A stretch of DNA of 64,000 bases, taken from NCBI RefSeq assembly GCF_000720455.1, contig NZ_JOAK01000008.1, forward strand, positions 129,191-193,190, in the 5' to 3' direction. The translations under genes were made by a program, and so were the position numbers. Under the pieces are notes generated by a model. The model did no database searches. It was given only the letters and a program-made list of their open reading frames with translations, and was not told the origin of the DNA. The DNA comes from Streptomyces virginiae (GTDB lineage Bacteria; Actinomycetota; Actinomycetes; Streptomycetales; Streptomycetaceae). Of this stretch, positions 43,218 to 52,453 are shown in pieces (position 1 is the stretch's first letter; every line of letters begins with the position of its first letter).

Positions 43218-44069
43218 ATGGCCATGGATCCGCATCTGCTCCGCACCTTCGTCACCGTGGCCCGGCTGGCCTCCTTCTCCGGGGCCGCGCGCGAGCTGGG
43301 CTACACCCAGTCCGCCGTCTCCCAGCACATCGCCGCGCTGGAAGGGGACCTGCGGGCGGAGCTCCTCACCCGCCGGCCCGTCGCACCGACCCCGGCCGGG
43401 GTGCGGCTCCTGGAGCACGCCGGGCCGCTGCTGCTGCGGCTCGACGCCGCGCGGGCCGACGTACTGCGGCTGGCCGCGGCCCCGCCCGGCTGCGTCACGC
43501 TCGCCGCGTCCCCGCTCGCCGTGGGCCCGCGACTGCTCGCCGCCCTGCCCGCCACCGGGGTCACCCTGCGCGTGCTGCCCCCGTCCGAGGTGCCCGCCGC
43601 CGTGGCCACCGGCGGCTGTGACCTCGGGCTGGTCGACGGCCCGGCCGCGCCGAGCGATCCGCTGCGGCTGCCCGACGTGGCACCGCTCACCGTGACGGGC
43701 GCCGGGGAGGAGGACCTGGCCGTGCTGCTCCCCGGCGGGCACCCCTTCGCCCGGCGGGCCGCCGTCCGCCTGGACGACCTCACCGACGCCCGCTGGATCG
43801 ACGCCCCCGGCGTCGGCCTGCCGCTCACCGCCGCCCGCGCCTCCGTCCGCTACGAGGGCACCGACGTGCACGCCCTCTGCGCGCTGGCCACCGCCGGGCA
43901 CGGCCTGGTCCTCCTCCCGCGCCGCGTCGCCGAGGCCGCCGGCGCGGGCGTCGCCGTACCGCTGTCCGCCCCGCGCCTGGTGCACCGTACGGAACTGCTC
44001 TCGCCCGGCGCCCTGACCGGCGCGGCCGCTGCCCTGGCCGCACGGCTCACGGCAGGATCCCCCGTATGA
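43218..44069 (+). CDS. LysR-family transcriptional regulator
   Basis: About 283 residues. The N-terminal winged helix (LLRTFVTVARLASFSGAARELGYTQSAVSQHIAALE) is diagnostic; the rest is the periplasmic-binding-like effector domain (GCDLGLVDGPAAPSD near 145). In-frame starts at 43209, 43218 and 43224 are possible; 43218 is a compromise. It diverges from the amidotransferase-like gene 62 bases away, which LysR regulators often control, and its stop overlaps the M24 peptidase start, so the peptidase is a second possible target. Confidence 0.88.
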   Translation: MAMDPHLLRTFVTVARLASFSGAARELGYTQSAVSQHIAALEGDLRAELLTRRPVAPTPAGVRLLEHAGPLLLRLDAARADVLRLAAAPPGCVTLAASPLAVGPRLLAALPATGVTLRVLPPSEVPAAVATGGCDLGLVDGPAAPSDPLRLPDVAPLTVTGAGEEDLAVLLPGGHPFARRAAVRLDDLTDARWIDAPGVGLPLTAARASVRYEGTDVHALCALATAGHGLVLLPRRVAEAAGAGVAVPLSAPRLVHRTELLSPGALTGAAAALAARLTAGSPV

Positions 44070-45205
44070 CCGATGACACCGATGCCGCCGGCCCCGCCCC
44101 CTTCACCGCGGCCGACTACGCCGCCCGCATGAGCGCGGCCGCGCGGAGCGCCGCCGACGCCGGGCTCGCCGGGCTGCTCATCGCCCCCGGCCCCGACCTC
44201 ACCCACCTCACCGGATACCGGCCCACCGCCGAGACCGAACGGCTGACCCTCCTCGTCCTGGCCGCCGGGAAGGACCCGGTGCTCGTCGTGCCCGCCCTGG
44301 AGGCACCCGACGCGGCCAAGGCCCCCGGAGCCGCCGCGCTGACCCTGCGGGACTGGGCCGACGGGAAGGACCCCTACGCCCTGACCGCCCCGCTGCTGGA
44401 CTTCCGCGGCCGCTTCGGGGTGAGCGACAACACCTGGGCCCTGCATCTCCTCGGCCTCCAGCAGGAGTTGCCGGGCACCTCCTACGCGCCGGTGACGAAC
44501 TGCCTGCCCATGCTCCGTGCCGTGAAGGACCAGCGGGAGCTGGAGCGCATGGCCGCCGCGGCAGCCGCCGCGGACGCCGCCTACGCGCAGATCCTCCACC
44601 TCCCCTTCGCCGGCCGCCGGGAGACCGACGTCGCCGCCGACCTGGCCGCCCTGCTGCGCACGCACGGCCACTCGCAGGTCGACTTCACCGTCGTCGGCTC
44701 CGGCCCCAACGGGGCCGATCCGCACCACGAGGCCGGCGACCGCGTGATCCGCCACGGCGACATGGTGGTCCTCGACTTCGGCGGCCTGCGTTTCGGCTAC
44801 GGCTCCGACATCTCCCGCACGGTGCACGTGGGCGAGCCCACCGCCGAGGAGCAGCGGGTCCACGACGTCGTCCGCGAGGCCCAGCAGGCAGGCGTGGCGG
44901 CGGTCCGGCCGGGCGTCGCCTGCCAGGAGGTGGACCGGGCGGCACGGGCCGTGATCACCGAATTCGGCTACGGCGACCGCTTCATCCACCGCACCGGGCA
45001 CGGCATCGGCGTCACCACCCACGAGCCCCCGTACATGGTCGAGGGCGAGGAGCAGCCCCTGGTCCCCGGCATGTGCTTCTCCGTGGAGCCGGGCGTGTAC
45101 CTGCCCGGCCGGTTCGGCGTCCGCATCGAGGACATCGTGACCGTCACCGAGGACGGCGGGCGCCGCCTGAACAACGCCCCGCGCGAGCTGGCCGTCGTCG
45201 ACTGA
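44066..45205 (+). CDS. M24 metallopeptidase, Xaa-Pro aminopeptidase type
   Basis: 379 residues; ATG overlaps the LysR stop by four bases. The N-terminal creatinase-like domain (LAGLLIAPGPDLTHLTGYRP) is followed by the pita-bread domain with all five metal ligands: VVLDFGGLRFGYGSDIS near residue 235, RTGHGIGVTTHE near 310, FSVEPGVYLPG near 340 and RIEDIVTV near 355. Removes N-terminal residues before proline, or acts on related dipeptides, with two manganese or cobalt ions; cytoplasmic. Cotranscribed with the LysR gene. Confidence 0.92.
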   Translation: MTDDTDAAGPAPFTAADYAARMSAAARSAADAGLAGLLIAPGPDLTHLTGYRPTAETERLTLLVLAAGKDPVLVVPALEAPDAAKAPGAAALTLRDWADGKDPYALTAPLLDFRGRFGVSDNTWALHLLGLQQELPGTSYAPVTNCLPMLRAVKDQRELERMAAAAAAADAAYAQILHLPFAGRRETDVAADLAALLRTHGHSQVDFTVVGSGPNGADPHHEAGDRVIRHGDMVVLDFGGLRFGYGSDISRTVHVGEPTAEEQRVHDVVREAQQAGVAAVRPGVACQEVDRAARAVITEFGYGDRFIHRTGHGIGVTTHEPPYMVEGEEQPLVPGMCFSVEPGVYLPGRFGVRIEDIVTVTEDGGRRLNNAPRELAVVD

Positions 45206-45227
45206 TACACGTCCCGGGCCGGCGCGC

Positions 45228-46976
45228 TCAGGGGCCGAGGACCACCGCCGACTCGCCGGGCAGGTGGATCCGCCCGTCGGGCCCGGGGTGTGCGAGCGGC
45301 TCCCAGGAGGCCAGCACGCGCACCCCGTTGCGGCCCAGTGCGATCGTCACCGGCTCGGCGGAGAGGTTCACGGCCACCCGTACGTCGCCCCGCCGGAAGG
45401 TGAGCCAGCGGCGCTCCTCGTCGTGGGCGACCCGGACCGCCGCCAGGTCCGGGTCGCGCAGGTCCGGGTGGGTGCGGCGGAGCGCGACCAGGGTGCGGTA
45501 CCAGTCCAGCAGGCGGGCGTGGGGCGGCTGTTCGGGCTCCGACCAGTCCAGGCGGGAACGGTCCCGGGTGGCCGGGTCCTGCGGGTCGGGGATCTCCTCG
45601 GCCTTCCAGCCGTGCGCCGCGAACTCCCGGCGCCGGCCGGACCGCACCGCCTCGGCGAGCGCCGGATCGGGGTGGTCGGTGAAGTACTGCCACGGAGTGC
45701 GCGCGCCCCACTCCTCGCCCATGAACAGCATCGGCACGAAGGGCCCGGTCAGCGCCACCGTCGCCGCGCACGCCAGCAGTCCGGGGGAGAGGGAGGCCGA
45801 GAGCCGGTCGCCGAGGGCCCGGTTGCCGATCTGGTCGTGGGTCTGGGCGTAGCCGACGAACCGGTGGGCCGGGGTGCGGCGGTGGTCCACCGGCCGGCCG
45901 TGCGTGCGGCCCCGGAAGGACGACCAGGTGCCGTCGTGGAAGAAGACCCGGGTCAGGGTCTTGGCCAGGGCGGCCAGCGGGGCCTCGGCGAAGTCGGCGT
46001 AGTAGGCCTGGGATTCACCGGTCAGCGCGCAGTGCAGCGCGTGGTGGAAGTCGTCGTTCCACTGGGCCTGCAGGCCCAGGCCGCCGGCGGCGCGCGGGGT
46101 GGTGGTGCGAGGGTCGCACCGGTCGGACTCGGCGATCAGGAACAGCGGCCGGCCGGTCTCCGCGGCGAGCCCGTCGACGGCCGCGGACAGTTCCTCCAGG
46201 AAGGTCAGCGCCCGCCCGTCGGCCAGCGCGTGCACGGCGTCGAGCCGCAGCCCGTCGATCCCGTAGTCGCGCAGCCAGGCCAGCGCGCTGCCGACGAGGT
46301 ACGCGCGCACCTCGTCGGAGCCGGGCGCGTCCAGGTTCACCGCGGAGCCCCACGGGGTGTGGTGGGTGTCGGTGAAGTACGGGCCGAAGGCGGGGAGATG
46401 GTTGCCGGAGGGGCCGAGGTGGTTGTGCACCACGTCGAGGACCACCCCCAGCCCGGCCGCGTGCGCGGCGGCCGTGAACCGGGCCAGGCCGGCCGGGCCG
46501 CCGTACGGTTCGTGCACCGCCCAGGGCGCGACCCCGTCGTAGCCCCAGCCGTGCCGGCCGGCGAAGGAGCACACCGGCATCAGTTCCACGTGCGTGACGC
46601 CGAGGGCGGTGAGGTGGCCGAGCCGGGCAGCCGCCGCGTCGAGGGTGCCCTCGGGGGTGAAGGTGCCGACGTGGAGCTCGTACAGGACCGCGTCCTGGAG
46701 CGGGACGCCCGGCGAGGGCGCGTGCTGCGGGGCGAGGGCCTCGAAGTCGACGACGGCCGACAGTCCGTCGGGTCCGTCCGGCAGCCGGCGGCCGCGCGGG
46801 TCGGGCAGCGGGGCGGTGTCCCCGTCCAGGAGGAAGCCGTAGCGGCTGCCGTCCCCGGCGGGGGCCTGCGCGGTCCACCAGCCGTCCCGGTCCGGATCGC
46901 GTGCCATGTCGTACGTCGCGTCGTCGAGCCGCAGCGCGACCCGGCCCGTCAGCGGCGCCCACACCTCGAACTGCAC
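45228..46976 (-). CDS. treZ: Malto-oligosyltrehalose trehalohydrolase
   Basis: 582 residues from a GTG at 46976. Cleaves trehalose from maltooligosyl-trehalose, the last step of the TreX-TreY-TreZ route. The N-terminal CBM48-like domain (VQFEVWAPLTGRVALRLDD) is followed by a GH13 barrel: LDVVHNHLGPSGNH, nucleophile Asp in DGLRLDAVHAL near residue 240, acid Glu in LIAESDRCDP near 280 and THDQIGNRALGDRL near 380. The length is typical. The partner treY and the debranching enzyme glgX/treX lie 3 to 9 kb downstream in the window on the same strand but are not one operon with it. Confidence 0.94.
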   Translation of the reverse strand: MQFEVWAPLTGRVALRLDDATYDMARDPDRDGWWTAQAPAGDGSRYGFLLDGDTAPLPDPRGRRLPDGPDGLSAVVDFEALAPQHAPSPGVPLQDAVLYELHVGTFTPEGTLDAAAARLGHLTALGVTHVELMPVCSFAGRHGWGYDGVAPWAVHEPYGGPAGLARFTAAAHAAGLGVVLDVVHNHLGPSGNHLPAFGPYFTDTHHTPWGSAVNLDAPGSDEVRAYLVGSALAWLRDYGIDGLRLDAVHALADGRALTFLEELSAAVDGLAAETGRPLFLIAESDRCDPRTTTPRAAGGLGLQAQWNDDFHHALHCALTGESQAYYADFAEAPLAALAKTLTRVFFHDGTWSSFRGRTHGRPVDHRRTPAHRFVGYAQTHDQIGNRALGDRLSASLSPGLLACAATVALTGPFVPMLFMGEEWGARTPWQYFTDHPDPALAEAVRSGRRREFAAHGWKAEEIPDPQDPATRDRSRLDWSEPEQPPHARLLDWYRTLVALRRTHPDLRDPDLAAVRVAHDEERRWLTFRRGDVRVAVNLSAEPVTIALGRNGVRVLASWEPLAHPGPDGRIHLPGESAVVLGP

Positions 46977-47087
46977 GGGCGGTCCCCTCGTCTGTCGGCG
47001 GTGTCCAGCATGCCTATCGTGCCCATCATTCCGGGCGTGGCGGGGGAGTTCTGGACACTCCGCCCCCGACGGGCCGACAATCACCCT

Positions 47088-47651
47088 GTGACGTCGAGTT
47101 TCGAACTTCCTGCCTTCCCCGCGCCGCGGCTGTCGGACGCCGAGCGAGACCGTGCGCTGGGCCAGCTCAGGGAGGGCGCGGCCCTCGGCAAGCTGTCCCA
47201 CGACACCTTCCTGCGCCGCATGGAACTCGCCCTGGTGGCCCGCCGTTCCGAGGACCTCGCGGTCCTGACCGCCGACCTCCAGTCCAGGGAGGCCGCCGAA
47301 AGCCCGTGGACCCGTCGGCTGTTCGGCTGGGTCGGCCGGGCCTCGGCGGTGTCCGCCGGGGTCCGGCGCGCCTGGGCGGCCGAGCGGCTGCCCAAGCTGC
47401 TGCTGCCGCATCCGAGCGCGGCGGCCCTGCGGATCGGCCGCGACCCCGGCAACGGGCTGCGGCTCAGCCACGAGACCGTCTCCCGGATGCACGCGGAACT
47501 GAGCCTGCGCGACGGGGTGTGGGTGCTCAAGGACCTCGGCTCCACCAACGGGACCAGTGTCAACGGGCGCCGGGTGACGGGCTCCGCGGTCGTCCGCGAC
47601 GGGGACCAGGTCAGCTTCGGGAACATGAGCTTCCGGCTCTCGGCGGGCTGA
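47088..47651 (+). CDS. DUF1707 and FHA domain protein
   Basis: 187 residues from a GTG at 47088. A DUF1707 domain (RLSDAERDRALGQLREGAA near residue 15, to about 65) precedes an FHA phosphothreonine-binding domain (about 105-180) with RIGRDPGNGLRL, SHETVSRMHAEL and LKDLGSTNGTSVNGRRV, the conserved Gly-Arg, Ser-x-x-His and Asn-Gly. Probably binds a phosphorylated partner of a Ser/Thr kinase; no kinase gene is near. It is divergent from treZ across 111 bases. Confidence 0.92.
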   Translation: MTSSFELPAFPAPRLSDAERDRALGQLREGAALGKLSHDTFLRRMELALVARRSEDLAVLTADLQSREAAESPWTRRLFGWVGRASAVSAGVRRAWAAERLPKLLLPHPSAAALRIGRDPGNGLRLSHETVSRMHAELSLRDGVWVLKDLGSTNGTSVNGRRVTGSAVVRDGDQVSFGNMSFRLSAG

Positions 47652-47738
47652 GCCCGGGGCCGGCGGCACGCCTCGCCGGCCCCCCGCCCCGCCCCCCTGC
47701 CGACCGGCCGCCGGGACCGGCCGCGCAGGATGGGGGTC

Positions 47739-48224
47739 ATGGAACACACGCCCGTCATCCGCCGCGCCCGTGTCGGGGACCTGCCCCGGCTGGTCGAACT
47801 CATCCACGAGCACGTCGCGTACGAGAAGTCGGCCCCCCGCCCCGCGGACCTCGCGAGCCGGCTCGGCCCGCGGCTGTTCGCCGAGGACTCCCGGCTGTGG
47901 GTGCTGCTCGCCGAGACCTCCGACGGGGTCGTCGCCGGATACGCCGCCTGCTCGGCCGAGTTCGCGTTCTGGGACGCGCGGGACTATCTGCACATGGACT
48001 GCCTCTACCTGGCCGCGGCGGCCCGCGGCCAGGGTCTGGGCGCCGCCCTGATGGACGGCGTGACACAGCTGGCCCGCGAGCTGGGCCTGGAGCAGGTCCA
48101 GTGGCAGACCCCCGACTGGAACGAGGGGGCGATCCGTTTCTACGACCGCCTCGGCGCCGCCGCGCACCCCAAGTTCCGCTACGCCCTGCCCGTGGCGCGG
48201 TCGGCCGCCACGAGCTTCCCGTAG
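47739..48224 (+). CDS. GNAT-family N-acetyltransferase
   Basis: 161 residues from the ATG at 47739 (a second in-frame ATG lies at 47730). The acetyl-CoA loop AAARGQGLGAALMDGV is at about residue 95, and the final strand RFYDRLGAAAHPKF near 135 is typical of GNAT enzymes acting on small amines or protein N-termini. It overlaps the 3' end of the convergent M14 gene by 46 bases, unusually long for tail-to-tail neighbours. Confidence 0.9.
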   Translation: MEHTPVIRRARVGDLPRLVELIHEHVAYEKSAPRPADLASRLGPRLFAEDSRLWVLLAETSDGVVAGYAACSAEFAFWDARDYLHMDCLYLAAAARGQGLGAALMDGVTQLARELGLEQVQWQTPDWNEGAIRFYDRLGAAAHPKFRYALPVARSAATSFP

Positions 48225-49561
48225 GCGGCCAGGACGGTCCGGGACTGGTGCTCCACCTGGGTGGCCACCGGGATCCAGCGGGCCCCGAACCGGGCCGCGA
48301 ACTCCTCGCACCACCCGGTGACCAGCCGGTCCAGCCCGGGAGCCGCCGGATGCCCCTCGGCGCGCAGGACCCGCAGCAGCATCGCCGCCGCGCGCAGCGA
48401 CAGCCGCCGCCCGAAGGCGTCGATGCTGGCGATGTACGCCGCCGTGGCCTCGGCGGGGGCGCCGGCACCGGTCCACTCGGCGGTGATCCGGGGGATCAGT
48501 GCGAGCGTCCAGTCCACCGCACGCAGCAGCGTGGCCGCCGCCGGGTCCTCGCAGCCGCCCGGGTGCGGCCCGTCCCGGTCCCGGCTCCGGCTCCGGTCCC
48601 GCTCCCGGCTGCGGGCCCGCTCCCGGGCCGCGCCGACGAGCGCTGCGTCCGCCGTGAGCCGCGCCGCCAGCATCCGCAGGGCGCCGCGCGGGTCGGGGTG
48701 CGGGGCGGGATCGTCCACCAGGTCGGAGGCCCACATGGGGACTTCGACGATCGCGGTGGTGCCGTCGTAGCGGTGGGCGTGGTACCAGGTGCTCAGCCGG
48801 GTGTCCTCGGGGTGGAACGCCCCGGCGGCCTCGCTCCCCGGCTGCGGGATCACGAAGATCCCGGGCCCGGGCGAGGGCCAGCCGGCGGCGTCCGAGGCCC
48901 CGTTCTCCACCGGGATGCGCAGTTCGGCGGCCGATTTGGCGAACGGCTCGGCGAGGCCGGGTATGTCCCTGGTGAGCTGAACCCAGGTGCCGCCGAGATC
49001 GGTGGCGTGCAGGGAGACCTGCAGGACGGGCCGCAACTCGTCGATGAGCGCGGTCAGTGCCAGGGTCTCCGGCGGCAGCCGGTCCGCGGGCAGTAAAGAC
49101 GGCGCCCACTCGGGCTGTTCGGGGCCGGGCGGCCGGAAGAAGTGCCGGTGGTAGTCCAGGAGCGAGTACGGGCGGGGCGTGCGGTGCAGGTCCGCGCCGT
49201 CCGGGTCGGCGCAGAGCAGGAAGTGCCAGCCGCAGCCGGCCCGGGGCGCCGGGTCGCGCAGCAGCCGGTGGGCGAGCGAGAGCGCCGTGGCGCCGCCGAC
49301 GGGCTCGTTGGCGTGCGCTCCGGCGACGACGAGGACGCTGCGGGCGTCCCCGTCCGCCGTACCGACCGGGCCGGCCGTCGCCGTGGCGGTCACCGTCGCG
49401 GCGACCGACAGCACCCAGATCGGCTGCCCGGCCCGCGAGGTGCCGGCCTGGCGGAGCCGGACCTCGCCCGGTCGTTCGTCCGCCAGCGCACGGGCGGCCA
49501 GCCCGAGTTCCTGCGGTGTGGGGTAGCACATGTCACGGAGGAGAGTCACATGGGATGCCAT
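48179..49561 (-). CDS. M14-family zinc carboxypeptidase-like protein
   Basis: 460 residues. Zinc ligands of an M14 carboxypeptidase/deacylase are visible: VVAGAHANEPVGGA near residue 80 (His-x-x-Glu), VSLHATDLGGTW near 180 (third His) and AIVEVPMWASD near 275 (catalytic Glu). The domain looks soluble; no signal is present. About residues 310-330 are an Arg/Ser/Asp repeat (RERARSRERDRSRSRDRD), and the last 120 residues are helical and unassigned. The start is not fixed: 49561, 49549 and 49531 are in frame and none has a clear Shine-Dalgarno. Predicted substrates are small peptides or amides. Confidence 0.82.
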   Translation of the reverse strand: MASHVTLLRDMCYPTPQELGLAARALADERPGEVRLRQAGTSRAGQPIWVLSVAATVTATATAGPVGTADGDARSVLVVAGAHANEPVGGATALSLAHRLLRDPAPRAGCGWHFLLCADPDGADLHRTPRPYSLLDYHRHFFRPPGPEQPEWAPSLLPADRLPPETLALTALIDELRPVLQVSLHATDLGGTWVQLTRDIPGLAEPFAKSAAELRIPVENGASDAAGWPSPGPGIFVIPQPGSEAAGAFHPEDTRLSTWYHAHRYDGTTAIVEVPMWASDLVDDPAPHPDPRGALRMLAARLTADAALVGAARERARSRERDRSRSRDRDGPHPGGCEDPAAATLLRAVDWTLALIPRITAEWTGAGAPAEATAAYIASIDAFGRRLSLRAAAMLLRVLRAEGHPAAPGLDRLVTGWCEEFAARFGARWIPVATQVEHQSRTVLAAYGKLVAADRATGRA

Positions 49562-49579
49562 GCCCGCCGGGCCCGCCGC

Positions 49580-50055
49580 CTACTGCTGTAAGGGCCCCGC
49601 AGTTCCCCGGATCCGGGGGGAAACCCCTGGCCAAGGCTGCGCCGGCGCCTGCCGCTGGCGCTGGTGCAGGCCCCGGCCCGCCAGGCTCAGGAAGGCCTCG
49701 CCGACCGCCTCCGAGAGCGTCGGAGGGCGTGTAGGTGGCGGGCCACGTCGGAGGGCTCCGCGTCCCAGCCCACGATCAGCTGGCTCTCCGCGATCATCTC
49801 CGACACGTGCGGCCCCACCAGGTGCACCCCCAGCACCCGCCCGTCCCGCTCGGCGACCACCTTCACCGTGCCGCCCCGCCCGTGCACCATTCCCTTCGCC
49901 ACCGCCGTCAGCGGCATCGTGTTCACCACCACGTCGTACGCCGCCTCGCGCGCCTGCGCCTCCGTCAGCCCGACGGCGGCGGTCTGCGGCGCCGAATACG
50001 TCACCCGCGGCACCGCCGCGGCCTTCGCGGAGCTCCTCGGAGCCTCGACCGCCAC
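49580..50055 (-). pseudogene. lpdA: Remnant of dihydrolipoamide dehydrogenase, C-terminal domain only
   Basis: Only the dimerisation domain of a lipoamide dehydrogenase is left. From about 50015 the frame reads VPRVTYSAPQTAAVGLTEAQ and MIAESQLIVGWDAEPSDVA, which belong to the last third of Lpd. Near 49722-49729 the frame breaks: the family continuation PTLSEAVGEAFLSLAGRGLH is found in another frame right after ARHLHA, as expected from a one-base indel. The FAD and NAD domains are missing, and the catalytic His-Pro dyad region is damaged. The gene has probably decayed after a recombination event between treY and the M14 gene. Confidence 0.8.
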
Positions 50056-50079
50056 GGCACCGGGGCCGCCGGCGGGTCC

Positions 50080-52371
50080 TCAGCGGCGGAGCCAGACGCC
50101 CACCGGACGGTCGTCCAGCAGGGCTGTGACCTCGGCTGATCCGCTGTGCGCGGTGCGGGGTCCACGGTCGGCGTGCGGGGGGAGGACCGGCGTCCACGTG
50201 CCGGGCGGCAGGTCGACCCGGGTGTCGCGCCAGCCGCCCGACGCCGCCAGCCGGTGGGACAGCCGGGTGGCCGCCACCAGCAGGCCCGGCGCCCGGGTGA
50301 AGGCCACCAGGTGACCCGCCGCCGGGCCCCGGGCCGCGACGGGAGCGTAACCCCGGAAGAGTTCCGGCCGGTCCCGGCGCAGCCGCAGCAGCGCCGCCGT
50401 GAGGGCCAGCTTCTCCTCGGCCGGGTCCTGCGGGGCGGCCCCCGCGTCCAGCCGGGCCAGTGCCTCGCCCGGGAAGTGCGCCGGGCGCCGGTTGTCCGGG
50501 TCGACCAGCGCCCGGTACTCGGTCTCCGCACCCTGGTAGACCTCCGGGACCCCCGGCATCGCGAGGTGCAGCAGCGCCATGCCGAGCAGGTTCGCGCGGG
50601 CCGCCTGCGCCAGGTCCGCCGGGAGGTCGAGCGGGGCCGGGGCGTAGTCCGGCACGGCCGTCTCGTACTCCTCGTTCCGCTCGGTCCAGCTGGTGTGCAG
50701 GGCGGCCTCGCGGGCCCCCTTGAGCAGGGCGTCGGCCAGCCGCGGCAGCGCCTCGGGGGCCCGGCCGAGCCCGAACGCGGTCTGCCGGGCCACCCAGGCC
50801 AGGTGGGGGTCGCGGCCGGTCTTCCCGTCGGCCGGGCCGTCGGGGTCGGTCATCAGCTCCGGCGCCTGGGACAGCGCCGAGATCCGGGCCCTGACGTCCG
50901 CGCTGCGCTTGGTGTCGTGCGTGGACAGCACCGTGCCGGTCCGGGGCCAGTCCCGCGCCAGTGCGGCGCAGTACGCGTGGAACTCCTCGGGCGACACCGC
51001 CGGACGCCCGGGCTCCCCGCCCACCTCGGTGGCCGACAGCAGGGGCGCGTACCGGTAGAAGGCCCGGTCCTCCAGGGACTTGGCGCGCAGGGCCGCCGAG
51101 GTCTGGGCGAAGCGGGCGGCGAAGGCCGGGTCCCGCAGCAGCAGCTCCCGTACGCCCGCCACCGCGGCCGCACCGGCCAGCTCGCCCGCCCGCTCCAGCG
51201 CCTGCGGCGGCAGCTCCGGCTCGCCGGGATAGGGCCGGTAGACGGGAAAGGCGATCAGCAGTTCGCGTACGGCGGCGGCCAGTTCCTCGCCGGCCCGGCG
51301 CTCCAGCGCCCCCAGTTCGGCGGCCAGGTCGCCGGTCAGGACCTCCCGCGCACAGGCCCGGGCCGTCTCCGGCCACTGCGGCAGTCCGGTCGACTCCCCG
51401 TACCGGGCGGCCAGTTCGGCCGCGCCCGCCGGGTCGGTGAACACCCCGTCGACCCGGTGCAGGGCGTCGTACCCGGTGGTCCCCGCCACCGGCCACCCGG
51501 CCGGCAGCCGCTCGTGGCGGGCCAGGATCTTCTCCACCACCACCCAGCAGCCGTCGCCCGCCGCGGCCCGCAGCCGGCCCAGGTACTCCTCCGGGTCCGC
51601 CAGACCGTCCACGTGATCGATCCGCAGGCCCTGCGCGACACCGTCGCGGACCAGCTCCAGCACCTTCGCGTGGGTGGCCGTGAACACCTCCGGGTCCTCC
51701 ACCCGGACCCCGATCAGTTCCGAAATGGTGAAGAAACGCCGGTAGTTGAGCGCCGTCCCGGTTTCGCGCCACCACGCGGGCCGGTACCACTGCGCGGCGA
51801 GCAGCTCCGGCAGCGGCAGGCCCGCGGTCCCCTCCCGCAGCGGGAACTCCTGCTCCCCGTGGCGCAGCACCCCGCCGTCGACCCGCAGGTCGCAGGAGTC
51901 CACCGGGCCGGGGAGCAGCGGGAGCGCCACCTGGCCGCCGCCCGCCTCCCAGTCGATGTCGAACCAGCGTGCGTACGGCGATCCGGGCCCGTCCCGCAGC
52001 ACCTCCCACAGCGGCCGGTTCAGCCGCAGCGGCGTCGGTACCGCCATGTGGTTGGGCACGATGTCGAGCACCAGGCCGAGACCGTGCGCCCGGGCGGCCC
52101 CGGCCAGGGCCCGCAGGCCGGCCTCGCCGCCGAGCTCGGCCCGTACCCGGGAGTGGTCGGTGACGTCGTACCCGTGGGCCGATCCGGGCGCCGCCTCCAG
52201 GACGGGGGAGAGGTGCAGGTGCGACACGCCGAGCGAGGCGAGGTACGGCACGGCCGCCTCGGCCGCCGCGAAGGGGAATTCCGGGCGCAGTTGGAGGCGG
52301 TAGGTCGACGCCGGAGTGACAGGATTCGGAACATCAGATTCCGATGCGGGGGTCGGGCGCGGCTGGCTCAT
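50080..52371 (-). CDS. treY: Malto-oligosyltrehalose synthase
   Basis: 763 residues from the ATG at 52371. TreY isomerises the reducing-end glucosyl bond of a maltodextrin to the alpha,alpha-1,1 trehalose linkage. GH13 motifs: TYRLQLRPEFPFAAAEAA near residue 22, LDIVPNHMAVP near 90, nucleophile in GLRIDHVDGLADPEE near 245, acid in VVVEKILARHERLP near 285, and LSTHDTKRSADVRARI near 490. The length is normal. It is divergent from an MFS gene and ends 25 bases before the lpdA remnant; with treZ and glgX it forms the glycogen-to-trehalose route. Confidence 0.94.
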   Translation of the reverse strand: MSQPRPTPASESDVPNPVTPASTYRLQLRPEFPFAAAEAAVPYLASLGVSHLHLSPVLEAAPGSAHGYDVTDHSRVRAELGGEAGLRALAGAARAHGLGLVLDIVPNHMAVPTPLRLNRPLWEVLRDGPGSPYARWFDIDWEAGGGQVALPLLPGPVDSCDLRVDGGVLRHGEQEFPLREGTAGLPLPELLAAQWYRPAWWRETGTALNYRRFFTISELIGVRVEDPEVFTATHAKVLELVRDGVAQGLRIDHVDGLADPEEYLGRLRAAAGDGCWVVVEKILARHERLPAGWPVAGTTGYDALHRVDGVFTDPAGAAELAARYGESTGLPQWPETARACAREVLTGDLAAELGALERRAGEELAAAVRELLIAFPVYRPYPGEPELPPQALERAGELAGAAAVAGVRELLLRDPAFAARFAQTSAALRAKSLEDRAFYRYAPLLSATEVGGEPGRPAVSPEEFHAYCAALARDWPRTGTVLSTHDTKRSADVRARISALSQAPELMTDPDGPADGKTGRDPHLAWVARQTAFGLGRAPEALPRLADALLKGAREAALHTSWTERNEEYETAVPDYAPAPLDLPADLAQAARANLLGMALLHLAMPGVPEVYQGAETEYRALVDPDNRRPAHFPGEALARLDAGAAPQDPAEEKLALTAALLRLRRDRPELFRGYAPVAARGPAAGHLVAFTRAPGLLVAATRLSHRLAASGGWRDTRVDLPPGTWTPVLPPHADRGPRTAHSGSAEVTALLDDRPVGVWLRR

Positions 52372-52453
52372 GAGAACGTACGTACCCAACCTGCCGGATT
52401 CCGTGCCATGACCCAATGCATCCGAGTGACTGCGCCGGGTTAGTGTCGATCAA

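Noticed and set aside
45228..49529. A 1433-residue open frame over treZ, the FHA gene and the M14 gene
   Set aside because: Only the treZ part shows a protein family; the remainder is low-complexity antisense or out-of-frame sequence.
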